Origin: a virus
IMG/VR virus record: IMGVR_UViG_3300005095_000151
Span: 1 to 24,812 of that record
Reading direction: 5' to 3' (one strand)
DNA length: 24,812 nt
The stretch's first letter is position 1. Each line of letters opens with the position of its first letter. The notes beneath the pieces are model-generated. The model saw only the letters and a list, made by a program, of their open reading frames with translations, was not told the origin of the DNA and made no database searches. Both the position numbers and the translations under genes were made by a program. Positions 1-6,971 of the stretch are shown here, in pieces.

Positions 1-304
1 ACTCTCCGGTTTGGGGGTTAAAGACCTCCGTGCGTCCATACCAGCCTTTGGCAACAAGGGTAGGTTTGAGCTTGGCTTTCCACTCTTTGAACGGTGTGCC
101 ATCTTTGGCCGCTTTAGTAAGGGAGTCGTGGATATCTTTGAGGATGTCAAGCTTCATGAGCTTGGCAACGGTGAAGGTGCGCTGGTGCGCTTCGCCCCAC
201 ACTTCGGTGTAGTCCCAGCTGGTCTTGAGACCCTTTTGTTTGATATAGTCTACCGCTTCTTCTGGCTCCATGCCAAAGAGTGCGGCGATCTCTTTCTTAC
301 GCAT
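1..304 (-). CDS. F: Mu gpF-like head morphogenesis protein (SPP1 gp7 family), N-terminal part
   Basis: This is the first ~101 codons of a gene that runs off the left edge. I read it directly from the reverse complement. The ATG at 304 overlaps the portal stop codon (297-299), which suggests translational coupling. The N-terminus starts MRKKEIAALFGMEPEEAVDY and continues with a helical stretch containing TSWDYTEVWGEAHQRTFTVA, then GTPFKEWK and LVAKGWYGRTEVFN. This pattern (W..VW..AH.R.F.VA, then a G(T)xFxxWxxxL stretch and a GW.GRT motif) is typical of Mu gpF and its relatives, minor head proteins that act with the portal during capsid assembly. The position right after the portal is the Mu order (29 then 30/F). 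The C-terminal SPP1 gp7 domain is outside the window, so the assignment rests on the N-terminus and synteny. Confidence 0.82.
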   Translation of the reverse strand, partial: MRKKEIAALFGMEPEEAVDYIKQKGLKTSWDYTEVWGEAHQRTFTVAKLMKLDILKDIHDSLTKAAKDGTPFKEWKAKLKPTLVAKGWYGRTEVFNPQTGE

Positions 305-1655
305 CTTCAGTTCCTGCCTCGATGTTGCCATAGAGCATGGCGTTGGAGAGATACTTCTCGAAGGCTTGAAGCAGTAGGGCTTCATCGAGTGTGCTTAGGG
401 CGCTGGTGAGCGACTCATACGCCTCTTCGTAACTGGTGGCGTTGGCAAATGCCTCCTGGAGTGCTTGGAGTATCTTCTCTTCTGTGTGCTCTGTCTCGAT
501 GGCGTTCGTGGCACGGTCTATCTCATCTTCTGGGAGCGGTTTGGCACTCATGGCAAAGGGGCGTTTGGCAGGAAGCGTCTTTGGCGCTGCCTCGATGTCG
601 ATGCCGTAGGTTTGGGTGAGGTAGGCTTCGGTGAATACGAAGCGATCGCCCATCAGTTCGCCCAGTGTCTTGTCGCGGGTGGCAAGATCGGTGTTTGGGT
701 TCGAGGTGTCCTCAAGGGTAAAGGTGATGGGTGCGGTAATGTGGTTGAGCGTTCTAAACTGCTCGATGAGCTTGGTGATGGCTTCGCTTAGCAGCTTCTC
801 GTCTGCCATGGAGATCTCATCGGAGATAAGTTTATGCGTCTGTGTGGCCGCGTAGCTTCCCTCTTTGACATTGCCGGTGAGGTTGCCACCGGTGATCGCC
901 TCTCTGATCTGGTCATCGAGGTAGAGCAGTAACTCCTTGAAGCCCCCTTTTTCGTTTGGTGTAGCAAGGTCGATGGTATCCTCTTGCTCGATGACTGCGA
1001 CATCGCCACCAAGCATGGCATAGAGCTCTTGTGCCATGGCGTTCTTGTCTGCATCGGTCTTACCGATGACCCACGGTTTGCCAAAGCGCTCCATGAACTC
1101 TAACCAGAACTCCATAGAGGAGGCTTTGAAGCGGCGCAGCCAAAAGAGGGTGTCGTAGAGTCCACGCCCCAACTGCGAACTGAACTTGGCACGGTATGTC
1201 AGGTGTAGCACTTTGCGTGGGTCCACCTCTTCGAACTCATAGATGAGCTTCCCGTCAAGCAGACTGAAGGCACGGTAGTCCCTCTCTACAGGAATGGGGT
1301 AGTAGTAGCCCTCCCGCTCCTCCCAGTTGAGTTCAAAAAGGCTCATTCCCTGATAGACCGTGTCGAGCACTTGAGAGCGGAAAGTGTGATCGATGATCTC
1401 TTCAAGTGTGGCGACAAAGGTGTCGTTACTGCTGTGTATCTTGAGGCTCTTTTTGAGTGTGGCCGCTTTGCGTTTGGCAATGGCGGAGAGAATGGTGGGG
1501 TCGTTCTCTATCTTCTCTATCTCAACATCGTCAAGCCACTCACCATGGACGGGCAGATCGTGCGCTAATGTATAGAGTGAGTGCGCCAGCTGCCTGATGC
1601 GTGGTTTGGGTGGTTGTGTCTTCTTTTTGCGTTGGTTCTTTTTGCGTTTTGCCAT
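297..1655 (-). CDS. Portal protein, Mu gp29-like (DUF935)
   Basis: The product is 452 residues, close to the usual length of Mu-type portals. It would form the dodecameric ring at the capsid vertex through which DNA is packaged and to which the tail joins. The N-terminus is a run of Lys/Arg. The body carries features I associate with DUF935: a conserved DxxIxxALxxR-like helix, an IPVERDYRAFSLLDG segment, HLTYRAKFSSQLGRGLYDTL, and an ERFGKPWVIGK stretch followed by a GGDVAVIEQEDTIDL strand. The start at 1655 follows an AGGAGAG ribosome site by a few bases and lies 9 bp after the large terminase stop. Terminase followed by portal followed by gpF is the Mu order. Confidence 0.9.
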   Translation of the reverse strand: MAKRKKNQRKKKTQPPKPRIRQLAHSLYTLAHDLPVHGEWLDDVEIEKIENDPTILSAIAKRKAATLKKSLKIHSSNDTFVATLEEIIDHTFRSQVLDTVYQGMSLFELNWEEREGYYYPIPVERDYRAFSLLDGKLIYEFEEVDPRKVLHLTYRAKFSSQLGRGLYDTLFWLRRFKASSMEFWLEFMERFGKPWVIGKTDADKNAMAQELYAMLGGDVAVIEQEDTIDLATPNEKGGFKELLLYLDDQIREAITGGNLTGNVKEGSYAATQTHKLISDEISMADEKLLSEAITKLIEQFRTLNHITAPITFTLEDTSNPNTDLATRDKTLGELMGDRFVFTEAYLTQTYGIDIEAAPKTLPAKRPFAMSAKPLPEDEIDRATNAIETEHTEEKILQALQEAFANATSYEEAYESLTSALSTLDEALLLQAFEKYLSNAMLYGNIEAGTEDA

Positions 1656-1664
1656 GGGTCTCTC

Positions 1665-3368
1665 CTATCGGTATCCGCCGTAGCGGGAGTGTCTTACGGG
1701 TTTTTTGTAGGTGCGTCTGTTCCCTTGCTTTTTAAGCCTTACAAGCCTCCACAGGCCTGCAAGCGTGTCGCTTAGGTCGTCGTGTGTGGCCTCTGGGAAG
1801 TCGTCGAGTTCACGGAAGAGTTCGGGGTGTTCCCCAACAAACACGATGTCACCATCGGAGAGGGGGAACTCCAACTCTGCGATGCGCTCCTCTTTTTTGT
1901 CACGGTTGTGGATGAAGCGGGTAGAGGGGATGGTGCCAAGGCGGTGGACACACTTCTCTTTGAACCAGTCGCGGTAGGCGTAGAAGCCTGAGTTGCTTTC
2001 GCCCCCTACAAGGTAGAAGCGCTCTTTTTTAAAGAGATCTACCAGAAAATCGACCGCTTTGACCCCTTTGATGCGTGCACGGTAGGTGTAGTAGATGTAG
2101 AGGGTTCTTGCCTCTTTGTCAAACCCTCCGGCTGTGACGGCAAAGTAGTCGCCACCCAGTGCATCGCCTTTGAAGTCAGTGTAGAGAAATGTCTTGACCA
2201 GTGGGGGCATCTGCGTTTTTGAGATGACGGTGAACTTGGAGGAGTCGAAGGTGCTAAATTCACTTCCTGGGTTGTTCTGCAACTCTCGCTCAAAGGCACG
2301 GGGGTTGGCAAAGCGCTTCTTCATGAGGTGTTCAAGGCTGACAGCACGCCACAGCAGTACCGCCCCTGCATCCATGGTGCTTTGGTTGGCACGGTAGTAG
2401 GCGTGTGCGGCGGCGGATCCTTCTCGTTTGTAGAGGTGTTCGTAGTGGTCCCACAGATCAAGGCGGTCTGGCATACGGATGATGGCACGAAAGATCTTAG
2501 GGTGCCAGAATGCCAACTTTAATTTTCGTGCCAGGACGGCATCTTTGTGTAACAGGGTTCCGATGTAGAGGATGTCCATGCGTCCGTCGGCACCGCCGAG
2601 GTTGTCTACTGCTGCATCTAACCACTCTTCGAGTTTGTCACGCTGTTTTCTACTCTTTACATTCTCATCGTTCTCGAGGTCGTCGATGATGGTGAGGTCT
2701 GGACGGTAGGTGCCGTGTTTGACACCCCTGACCCGTTTGCCAGACCCATACCCCTTGATGCGTACGCCGTTGGCAGTGACGATGTCGCCTACCTTCCAGA
2801 CGCTTCCTATGCCGCAGGCGTGCGGGAAGTCCTGTTTGAGACGGGTGTTCTCTTCGAGCTCGGCTTTGATGGCTTCTATTTGGATCTCTGTGAGTTCGAC
2901 GGCATCGGAGAAGAGGGTGATGAAGTGCTTGAGGTCATTGACCACACACCAGATGACAAAGGTGAGTGAGACATCGGTGGACTTCCCAAAGCCTCGCGGC
3001 GCGGCAAGGGCGTACTTCTCTCCGGCACTGTCGCTGTGTGCACGGGAGGCGATGTCAAGGTAGATGCCTTCAAGATGCTCCTGGAGTGCGGATCGTTCCG
3101 CGTGACGGTAGTAGTGAGGGAAGTAGGTCTGCCTGAAAGTGTGAAACTCCTCTTTTTGTTTTGCCACACGCGCATCACGCTGGTCAAGGGGGAGGGAGTT
3201 GATGCTTTTGATCTCCTCTTTGAGGGCATCGACCTCCGCTTCAAGCCACTTGACAAAGGCGCGTCGGGTGATCTTTTTTGCCTGCTTCTTGTTGGCTCCT
3301 TCGCTTTTGGCAATGGCGGTCGTCTCGGAAAGAAACGCAGCAAGCTCCTCTTTACTAAAGAGAGACAT
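1665..3368 (-). CDS. Terminase large subunit, Mu gp28-like
   Basis: This is the packaging motor ATPase and nuclease, 567 residues from the ATG at 3368. I prefer this start to an upstream TTG at 3374 because AGGAGGAG (3376-3383) sits 7 nt before it. A Walker A-type motif, PRGFGKST, lies near residues 124-131. A Walker B, TIIDD, lies near 226-230. The C-terminal RNase H-like nuclease shows three acidic sites: YTDFKGD (about 398), GGES (about 457) and THDDLSD (about 530). All the expected catalytic elements are therefore present. The gene overlaps the end of the small terminase gene by 14 bp and is followed at 9 bp by the portal. The basic C-terminal tail (RTYKKPVRHSRYGGYR) probably contacts DNA or portal, which is inference. 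Confidence 0.93.
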   Translation of the reverse strand: MSLFSKEELAAFLSETTAIAKSEGANKKQAKKITRRAFVKWLEAEVDALKEEIKSINSLPLDQRDARVAKQKEEFHTFRQTYFPHYYRHAERSALQEHLEGIYLDIASRAHSDSAGEKYALAAPRGFGKSTDVSLTFVIWCVVNDLKHFITLFSDAVELTEIQIEAIKAELEENTRLKQDFPHACGIGSVWKVGDIVTANGVRIKGYGSGKRVRGVKHGTYRPDLTIIDDLENDENVKSRKQRDKLEEWLDAAVDNLGGADGRMDILYIGTLLHKDAVLARKLKLAFWHPKIFRAIIRMPDRLDLWDHYEHLYKREGSAAAHAYYRANQSTMDAGAVLLWRAVSLEHLMKKRFANPRAFERELQNNPGSEFSTFDSSKFTVISKTQMPPLVKTFLYTDFKGDALGGDYFAVTAGGFDKEARTLYIYYTYRARIKGVKAVDFLVDLFKKERFYLVGGESNSGFYAYRDWFKEKCVHRLGTIPSTRFIHNRDKKEERIAELEFPLSDGDIVFVGEHPELFRELDDFPEATHDDLSDTLAGLWRLVRLKKQGNRRTYKKPVRHSRYGGYR

Positions 3369-3822
3369 CGGCAAGCTCCTCCTGGGTCTGTTCGATAAGC
3401 ATTACCAGTGCTTTCAGGCACTCGGTGCTGAGGCTTGTTTTGGCATTGGCGATGAGCGTAGCAAGGGTGTGGCGAATGATGCCGTGCGTGAAGAGCTTGG
3501 GGTCTTCGTATTGTGCGATGCGCTTCATCTTGGCAAAGGCATCGCCTATCTGGGAGATCTTCTCTGCTTTGATCTCCGGCTTGATGTTCGCCTCTTTGAT
3601 CTCTTTGACGAACTCATCCATATAGGCGATGAAGTTCTCGTAGAGCTTCTCTCCGCCCTTTTCCATGTGTTGTGCGGCAAGGGTCTCCTCCCAGTCGCCA
3701 TCGGTGGCTTTGTAGTTCTGTACCGTTCGCACAGAGACCCCCAACACTTCGGCGATCTGTGAGAGGCTTTGGCCTGAGAGGTAGAGTTTTTTAGCCAGTG
3801 ATCGTTTCTGCTTTGCGGTCAT
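3355..3822 (-). CDS. Terminase small subunit (Mu-like, DUF1804/DUF3486 type)
   Basis: The product is 155 residues. The first ~35 residues form a helix-turn-helix: KRSLAKKLYLSGQSLSQIAE followed by VLGVSVRTVQNYK. This is the pattern of DNA-recognition subunits that choose the packaging site and recruit the large subunit. The rest is predicted all-helical (YENFIAYMDEFVKEIKEANI, then a long amphipathic C-terminus), fitting the oligomerisation region of this family. The ATG at 3822 overlaps the upstream stop in an ATGA junction, and the gene overlaps the large terminase start by 14 bp. Position immediately before the large terminase supports the call. Which of the two DUF families it belongs to needs a profile search. 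Confidence 0.85.
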   Translation of the reverse strand: MTAKQKRSLAKKLYLSGQSLSQIAEVLGVSVRTVQNYKATDGDWEETLAAQHMEKGGEKLYENFIAYMDEFVKEIKEANIKPEIKAEKISQIGDAFAKMKRIAQYEDPKLFTHGIIRHTLATLIANAKTSLSTECLKALVMLIEQTQEELADVSL

Positions 3823-4208
3823 AGGTAGCCTTTGAAGTGGTTTCGTTTGGGCTGGTGCTTAAAGGCGAAGCTCGCCTCTTTTTGTGGTGCATCTTGCAAA
3901 GTAACAGGGATCTGCTTTTTTGCCATCTTTAAAAGATATGACTCTATTTTTGCCATCTTCTCTTTGCGTTCATCCTCTCCGAGCTTGTTGCGGTGACGCA
4001 GTTCAAGAATGGTCAACTCAACAGCGATATGCTTGAGCAGATCGGTAGGGTTGTCTGGTAGAGAGAAAAAAGAGCCGATAAAAGAGAGGGCATCGTTGAT
4101 GGCATCGCCAAGTACCTCTTCGTTGAGCCGTCCTGTGGCATTGAGGTCTGTGAGTTGTGTCAGCTCTGTGAGGCTTGTCTCTTTTAGCAGGTCTTCTTTG
4201 GTTATCAT
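3819..4208 (-). CDS. Head-tail connector, Mu gp36-like (DUF1320)
   Basis: The product is 129 residues. The N-terminus (MITKEDLLKETSLTELTQLT DLN, then LNEEVLGDAINDALSFIGSF) matches the DUF1320 pattern of a short strand, ELTQLTD, and a helix with D..I.DA...I.S. These proteins are thought to form an adaptor ring below the portal. The start at 4208 follows an AGAGGAA ribosome site. In Mu this gene sits after the capsid gene, and here it also directly follows the capsid gene in transcription order. The C-terminal ~25 residues are basic and weakly conserved. Confidence 0.78.
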   Translation of the reverse strand: MITKEDLLKETSLTELTQLTDLNATGRLNEEVLGDAINDALSFIGSFFSLPDNPTDLLKHIAVELTILELRHRNKLGEDERKEKMAKIESYLLKMAKKQIPVTLQDAPQKEASFAFKHQPKRNHFKGYL

Positions 4209-4223
4209 GGGTTCCTCTTTGTT

Positions 4224-4240
4224 CCCGGGAGAGCCCCGGG
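4224..4240 (-). other. Strong GC hairpin between capsid and connector genes
   Basis: CCCGGG (4224-4229) pairs perfectly with CCCGGG (4235-4240) around the five-base loop AGAGC. It lies 9 bases after the capsid stop in the direction of transcription and about 16 bases before the gp36-like start. No T-run follows, so it is not a classic intrinsic terminator. It could protect the 3' end of the capsid message or reduce read-through into downstream genes, giving more capsid than connector. That role is inference. Confidence 0.5.
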
Positions 4241-4248
4241 TAGATCGG

Positions 4249-5223
4249 TTACGAGAGTGTAACGGTCGTGTCGCAGATGGACTTGACAGATGGGATCGGC
4301 AACGGTTTTGACTGCGCGATCACCTTGTAGCCCGATGGGTCTTGTAGCTTGATGGGGTTAAGCCACAATGGCAATGGCTGAAGCCCTGCATCGACATCAT
4401 CGATGGCGAGGTAACGGAAGGCAAACCCACCATCTTTTGCGACCGCCTTAATGGCATCGTCTGCAAGGACTGGGACATACTTCTTTTGTGTAGGGTCGTA
4501 GTACTTTGTGTTGTAGCGCTTGATAGTGTAGCCGCCAATGACAATAGTGCTGTCTGTGACCTTGGTGCTGATGGCAACGGTCTGAATAGTGCTTACGATG
4601 TCAAGCAGTCGCGCATAGACACTCTTTCCGGCACGGAACTCGACCGTTGAGCCACCGCCATTCTCTTCAATGAGTGCCGCCATATCGGACAGGTCTGAGA
4701 AGATCTGCCCGATCTTGGTGTCAGAGACCCAACTGAACGCTGATGGCATCTGCAGTGTGCTTCCATAGTCGACCACATAGGTGTCAAGACCATCCTCTGT
4801 CTTCATGGCAAATGAGATCTTTCCTGTCAGCGACTGTGCACAGAGCGCTTCAGTGGTATAGCGTACCGTACGGCGCGCAAAGTCGATGGTGTTCCTTAGC
4901 CAAGTGTCCTTGCCAGAAGCACTGAGTGTCTTGATGCGGTTAAGCTCTGCTGCACTGATGGGCTTATTGACAATGATCGGTAGCGGTTCGATGGTCTGCA
5001 GCTGTGTTGCACCACCGCCAAGAGTGACAGAGGCAGACCCACGACTAACGACCGGCACAGCCTTGGCAATAGAGCTGACCTCCTCAAGCGTAATAGTGTC
5101 AAACGGATAGGTATCTCTCACAGAGGATGGGTAGATGTCGTCCATCACCGGTGTTTTAAGCGGTGACAGTTTACCCAGCTGTTCTCTAACATTTTTTGGG
5201 GTAATGATATTTTTTAGTGGCAT
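4249..5223 (-). CDS. Major capsid protein, lambda gpE-like
   Basis: The product is 324 residues, close to lambda E (341). It would be the HK97-fold shell subunit. Visible family-type features are an N-terminal domain ending in DTITLEEVSS, a glycine-rich VSRGSASVTLGGG loop, P.I.VNKPISAAELNRI in place of the lambda-family core, ARRTVRYTTEALCAQSLTGK (long spine helix) and a C-terminal LPIPSVKSICDTTVTL strand. It directly follows a decoration-protein-sized gene, which is the lambda D-E order. An AAAGGAG ribosome site lies upstream of the ATG at 5223. The capsid identity is firm from position, size and fold pattern. The lambda E subfamily, rather than Mu gpT, is my reading and could be checked by profile. 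Confidence 0.85.
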   Translation of the reverse strand: MPLKNIITPKNVREQLGKLSPLKTPVMDDIYPSSVRDTYPFDTITLEEVSSIAKAVPVVSRGSASVTLGGGATQLQTIEPLPIIVNKPISAAELNRIKTLSASGKDTWLRNTIDFARRTVRYTTEALCAQSLTGKISFAMKTEDGLDTYVVDYGSTLQMPSAFSWVSDTKIGQIFSDLSDMAALIEENGGGSTVEFRAGKSVYARLLDIVSTIQTVAISTKVTDSTIVIGGYTIKRYNTKYYDPTQKKYVPVLADDAIKAVAKDGGFAFRYLAIDDVDAGLQPLPLWLNPIKLQDPSGYKVIAQSKPLPIPSVKSICDTTVTLS

Positions 5224-5238
5224 GGTTGTCTCTCTCCT

Positions 5239-5586
5239 TTATACGGCATAGATAGGAAGTTGGCTGGTAAGCAGTGCGATCTGGTCGTCGTCTGCAAGTA
5301 GCATCTCTTTTGTCACGGTACCGTGCACGATCGCCTCGACCATATTGACGATGGCTGGGTCGAAGTCACTTGTAGCAACCCCCACAATGACCTGCTGTGG
5401 GTCTGCATCGGGGTCATACGCTACCATTGGTTTGATACCATCATCAGTCTTGGCAAGAATGGTGCCTTTGTCAAATGCTCCTACCCCATCTGCAATGGTC
5501 TTTGTCACGATCACTGGTGGGTGAAGTCTGTTTACGACGCTGTCTTGGTTGTATTGGGTCTGTTCTTTTACTGCATGGTATGCCAT
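5239..5586 (-). CDS. Head decoration protein, lambda gpD-like
   Basis: The product is 115 residues, against 110 for lambda gpD. After a short N-terminal arm it has KGTILAKTDDGIKPMVAYD, then PQQVIVGVATSDFDPA and IVHGTVTKEMLLADD. A rising-and-falling beta pattern with G.(I/V)L....G.. and a GVA...D segment is typical of trimeric capsid-stabilising proteins that sit on the threefold axes. The ATG at 5586 follows AAAGGAG (5593-5599) by 6 nt. That ribosome site overlaps the stop codon of the upstream protease gene, so the two are probably coupled. The capsid gene follows after 15 bp. The function is inferred from size, order and pattern. Confidence 0.78.
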   Translation of the reverse strand: MAYHAVKEQTQYNQDSVVNRLHPPVIVTKTIADGVGAFDKGTILAKTDDGIKPMVAYDPDADPQQVIVGVATSDFDPAIVNMVEAIVHGTVTKEMLLADDDQIALLTSQLPIYAV

Positions 5587-5597
5587 AGGTCACTCCT

Positions 5598-5906
5598 TTA
5601 GATTCTGTCCATAGCCATAGGCTCGGCATCTGGCTTGTTGGTTGCTGGGTATTGGTTTGGTGGCGGTACATCCGCTGCTGGTTTTGCCGCTTGCAAGTAT
5701 GCATCGAACCCTTCTGGGTCTTTGATAGCATAGTCACACGCCCACTGCTCTTGTTCGGGGTGCAGCTTCTTGGCGGCAATGGCATCTTTTACTTTGGAGG
5801 TAGCTGCTACCTTCTGTACCTCTTTTAGGGTTTGCTGTGTCTGTTGCAACTGCTCTTTGAGTGTGTTGTTCTCTGCTTGCAGTGCTTCGAGTGCCTCTTT
5901 ACTCAT
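5598..5906 (-). CDS. Z: Internal-start scaffold protein, Mu gpZ-like (in frame within I)
   Basis: Codon 160 of the protease gene is an ATG (5906) preceded by AAAGGAG with AGGAG at 5916-5920, a spacing of 9 nt. A ribosome site this strong is not expected by chance inside a gene, and it sits exactly at the protease-scaffold boundary. It would give a 102-residue protein starting MSKEALEALQAENNTLKEQL, mostly coiled coil, the usual shape of a capsid scaffold. Mu and lambda (C/Nu3) use the same nested arrangement. The ribosome site and frame are seen directly. Expression as a separate protein is inferred. Confidence 0.72.
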   Translation of the reverse strand: MSKEALEALQAENNTLKEQLQQTQQTLKEVQKVAATSKVKDAIAAKKLHPEQEQWACDYAIKDPEGFDAYLQAAKPAADVPPPNQYPATNKPDAEPMAMDRI

Positions 5907-6383
5907 GGTGTCATTCTCCTTTGTGTGTTGGTTTTTAGCCGCAATGGGCGGCAGTTCATTAAAGAACGGTGTATTGGTGAGTGCTACAGAGTGCAACATC
6001 CACCCGACATCCTCTCCGCTTTTGGGATCGGTGGCGTGTGCCACAAGGGTAGGGGAGAGGTATCGGTACTCTCCGGACTTTATTTGGGCTTTTGCCTCTT
6101 TGGTCCATTCGATAAGCGCAAAGAGCTTTTCATCTTCGACCTTGAGCCCATCGGGGTGGCGGATCCACCCGGATGCGGGGGCTTTTTCGCCATAGAGCGA
6201 CTGGTGTTCGTAGTCGACCACCACATCGAGCCCCATGGCCTTGAAGTTCTTGACGATCTTCTCAAGATCAAGTGCATCGAGTGAGAACTTTCCTGCGCTG
6301 TGCCCCTCCCAGGAACCTACCATGGCGATCTGTTGCCACTTCTTACTGTTTTTGTCAATACGACATGCGATCACGCCGTCCAT
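5598..6383 (-). CDS. I: Prohead protease/scaffold precursor, Mu gpI-like
   Basis: The product is 261 residues. The first ~150 form the Mu I-type protease region: VGSWEGHSAGKFSLDALDL, VVVDYEHQSL, APASGWI, SGEYRYLSPTLV and the typical HSVALTNTPFF segment. After a linker comes a helical coiled-coil region (LEALQAENNTLKEQLQQTQQ, TLKEVQKV) and a charged end, as in scaffolds. In Mu the protease matures the capsid and the C-terminal part is also made separately as scaffold Z. The same internal start exists here and is listed on its own. The ATG at 6383 overlaps the upstream gene by 13 bp. Decoration and capsid genes follow directly. Confidence 0.9.
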   Translation of the reverse strand: MDGVIACRIDKNSKKWQQIAMVGSWEGHSAGKFSLDALDLEKIVKNFKAMGLDVVVDYEHQSLYGEKAPASGWIRHPDGLKVEDEKLFALIEWTKEAKAQIKSGEYRYLSPTLVAHATDPKSGEDVGWMLHSVALTNTPFFNELPPIAAKNQHTKENDTMSKEALEALQAENNTLKEQLQQTQQTLKEVQKVAATSKVKDAIAAKKLHPEQEQWACDYAIKDPEGFDAYLQAAKPAADVPPPNQYPATNKPDAEPMAMDRI

Positions 6384-6802
6384 TCATATACTCCTTCATC
6401 TGTGGTGTATGCCGTAATAGAACGGCTAAATAGGCTTAGGTACCCCTCATCGATGGCAGCATCGAAGAGTTTGCGTGATCTGTTCGTTCTCACGAAGAAC
6501 CGTGTCACCTTGTCAAGACGCTTCTCTACCTCTTCCATCATCTTCGAGATGGTAGCGTTTGTCTGCTGCCGGTAGGATTCGTTGGCAGAGTATGCAATGT
6601 GCACAAAGTAGAGGTTGAAGTAGAGTGCACGGTTGCTTCCCTCTCTTTCATCTCCTACGAAATCGACCAAAATCTTTGGCAACTCCTCTTTTTGTATATC
6701 GGGGTCTTTCGGGTCGCTTAGTTGCCCATAGTATCGGTCAACGCTCACCCCGCCAATGGCAGAGAGTGTCTCGACAATATGGTTGTGTACCTTTTCGATC
6801 AC
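6371..6802 (-). CDS. Mu gp37-like protein (DUF1834), first gene of the head operon
   Basis: The product is 143 residues from the GTG at 6802. I chose this start because AAAGGAG precedes it by 5 nt and the protein then begins (M)IEKVHNHIVETLSAIGGV, the usual amphipathic opening helix of DUF1834. A longer reading with ATG at 6823 is possible but has no ribosome site. Other segments are LPKILVDFVGDEREGSNRAL, YFNLYFVHIAYSANESYR and FFVRTNRSR. In Mu gp37 lies with gp36 between capsid and sheath genes and probably belongs to the neck. Here it has been moved in front of the protease. The family assignment is from pattern and neighbours. Confidence 0.68.
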   Translation of the reverse strand: MIEKVHNHIVETLSAIGGVSVDRYYGQLSDPKDPDIQKEELPKILVDFVGDEREGSNRALYFNLYFVHIAYSANESYRQQTNATISKMMEEVEKRLDKVTRFFVRTNRSRKLFDAAIDEGYLSLFSRSITAYTTDEGVYEWTA

Positions 6803-6845
6803 GGCGACTCCTTTTGCGTGCATTGTAGAAGATAGTGGGGTGGCA

Positions 6846-6854
6846 AGTACAGCA
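6846..6854 (-). promoter_or_regulatory. Candidate extended -10 promoter for the head operon
   Basis: Read on the minus strand, TTTCTGCTGTACT (6846-6858) contains a TGC-TGTACT extended -10, about 44 bases before the GTG start at 6802. It matches, in 12 of 13 positions, the TTTCTGCTATACT of the minus-strand promoter at 16554-16566. No good -35 is visible, and the left copy of a 15-bp repeat (6871-6885) lies where an activator could replace it. The motif is seen; promoter activity is inference. Confidence 0.35.
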
Positions 6855-6870
6855 GAAAATACACAGCTAA

Positions 6871-6917
6871 AATGACACTTACGACCACATAGCAAGCGTG
6901 CGAGTGACATTTACGCC
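6871..6917. repeat. Pair of 15-bp direct repeats in the divergent control region
   Basis: AATGACACTTACGAC (6871-6885) and AGTGACATTTACGCC (6903-6917) agree at 12 of 15 positions, with starts 32 bp apart, about three helical turns. They lie between the leftward head operon and the rightward holin/tail operon. This is a reasonable binding site for a phage late activator (a Mor/C-type role in Mu) acting on both promoters. The repeat is seen directly and the regulator is inferred. Confidence 0.45.
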
Positions 6918-6941
6918 TTTATTTAAGGGGGCTAAACCCTC

Positions 6942-6947
6942 TATACT
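6942..6947 (+). promoter_or_regulatory. Candidate -10 box for the rightward holin/tail operon
   Basis: TATACT lies 24 nt before the ATG at 6972, within CTATACTG, which also occurs in the minus-strand promoter near 16554. The -35 region (6919-6924, TTATTT) is poor. The right copy of the 15-bp repeat ends just before it, which suits an activator-dependent late promoter. A start near 6954 would leave a short leader with AAGGAG at 6960-6965. Confidence 0.38.
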
Positions 6948-6971
6948 GCGGCAAACAACAAGGAGTTGCCC

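Noticed and set aside
11-409. Plus-strand open frame at the left edge
   Set aside because: It is the shadow of the gpF-like and portal genes on the minus strand, which have clear family motifs and ribosome sites.
6803-6910. Longer N-terminus for the gp37-like gene (start near 6910 or 6823)
   Set aside because: The added residues are unlike the family and the promoter-like and repeat elements lie there. GTG at 6802 has the only good ribosome site.
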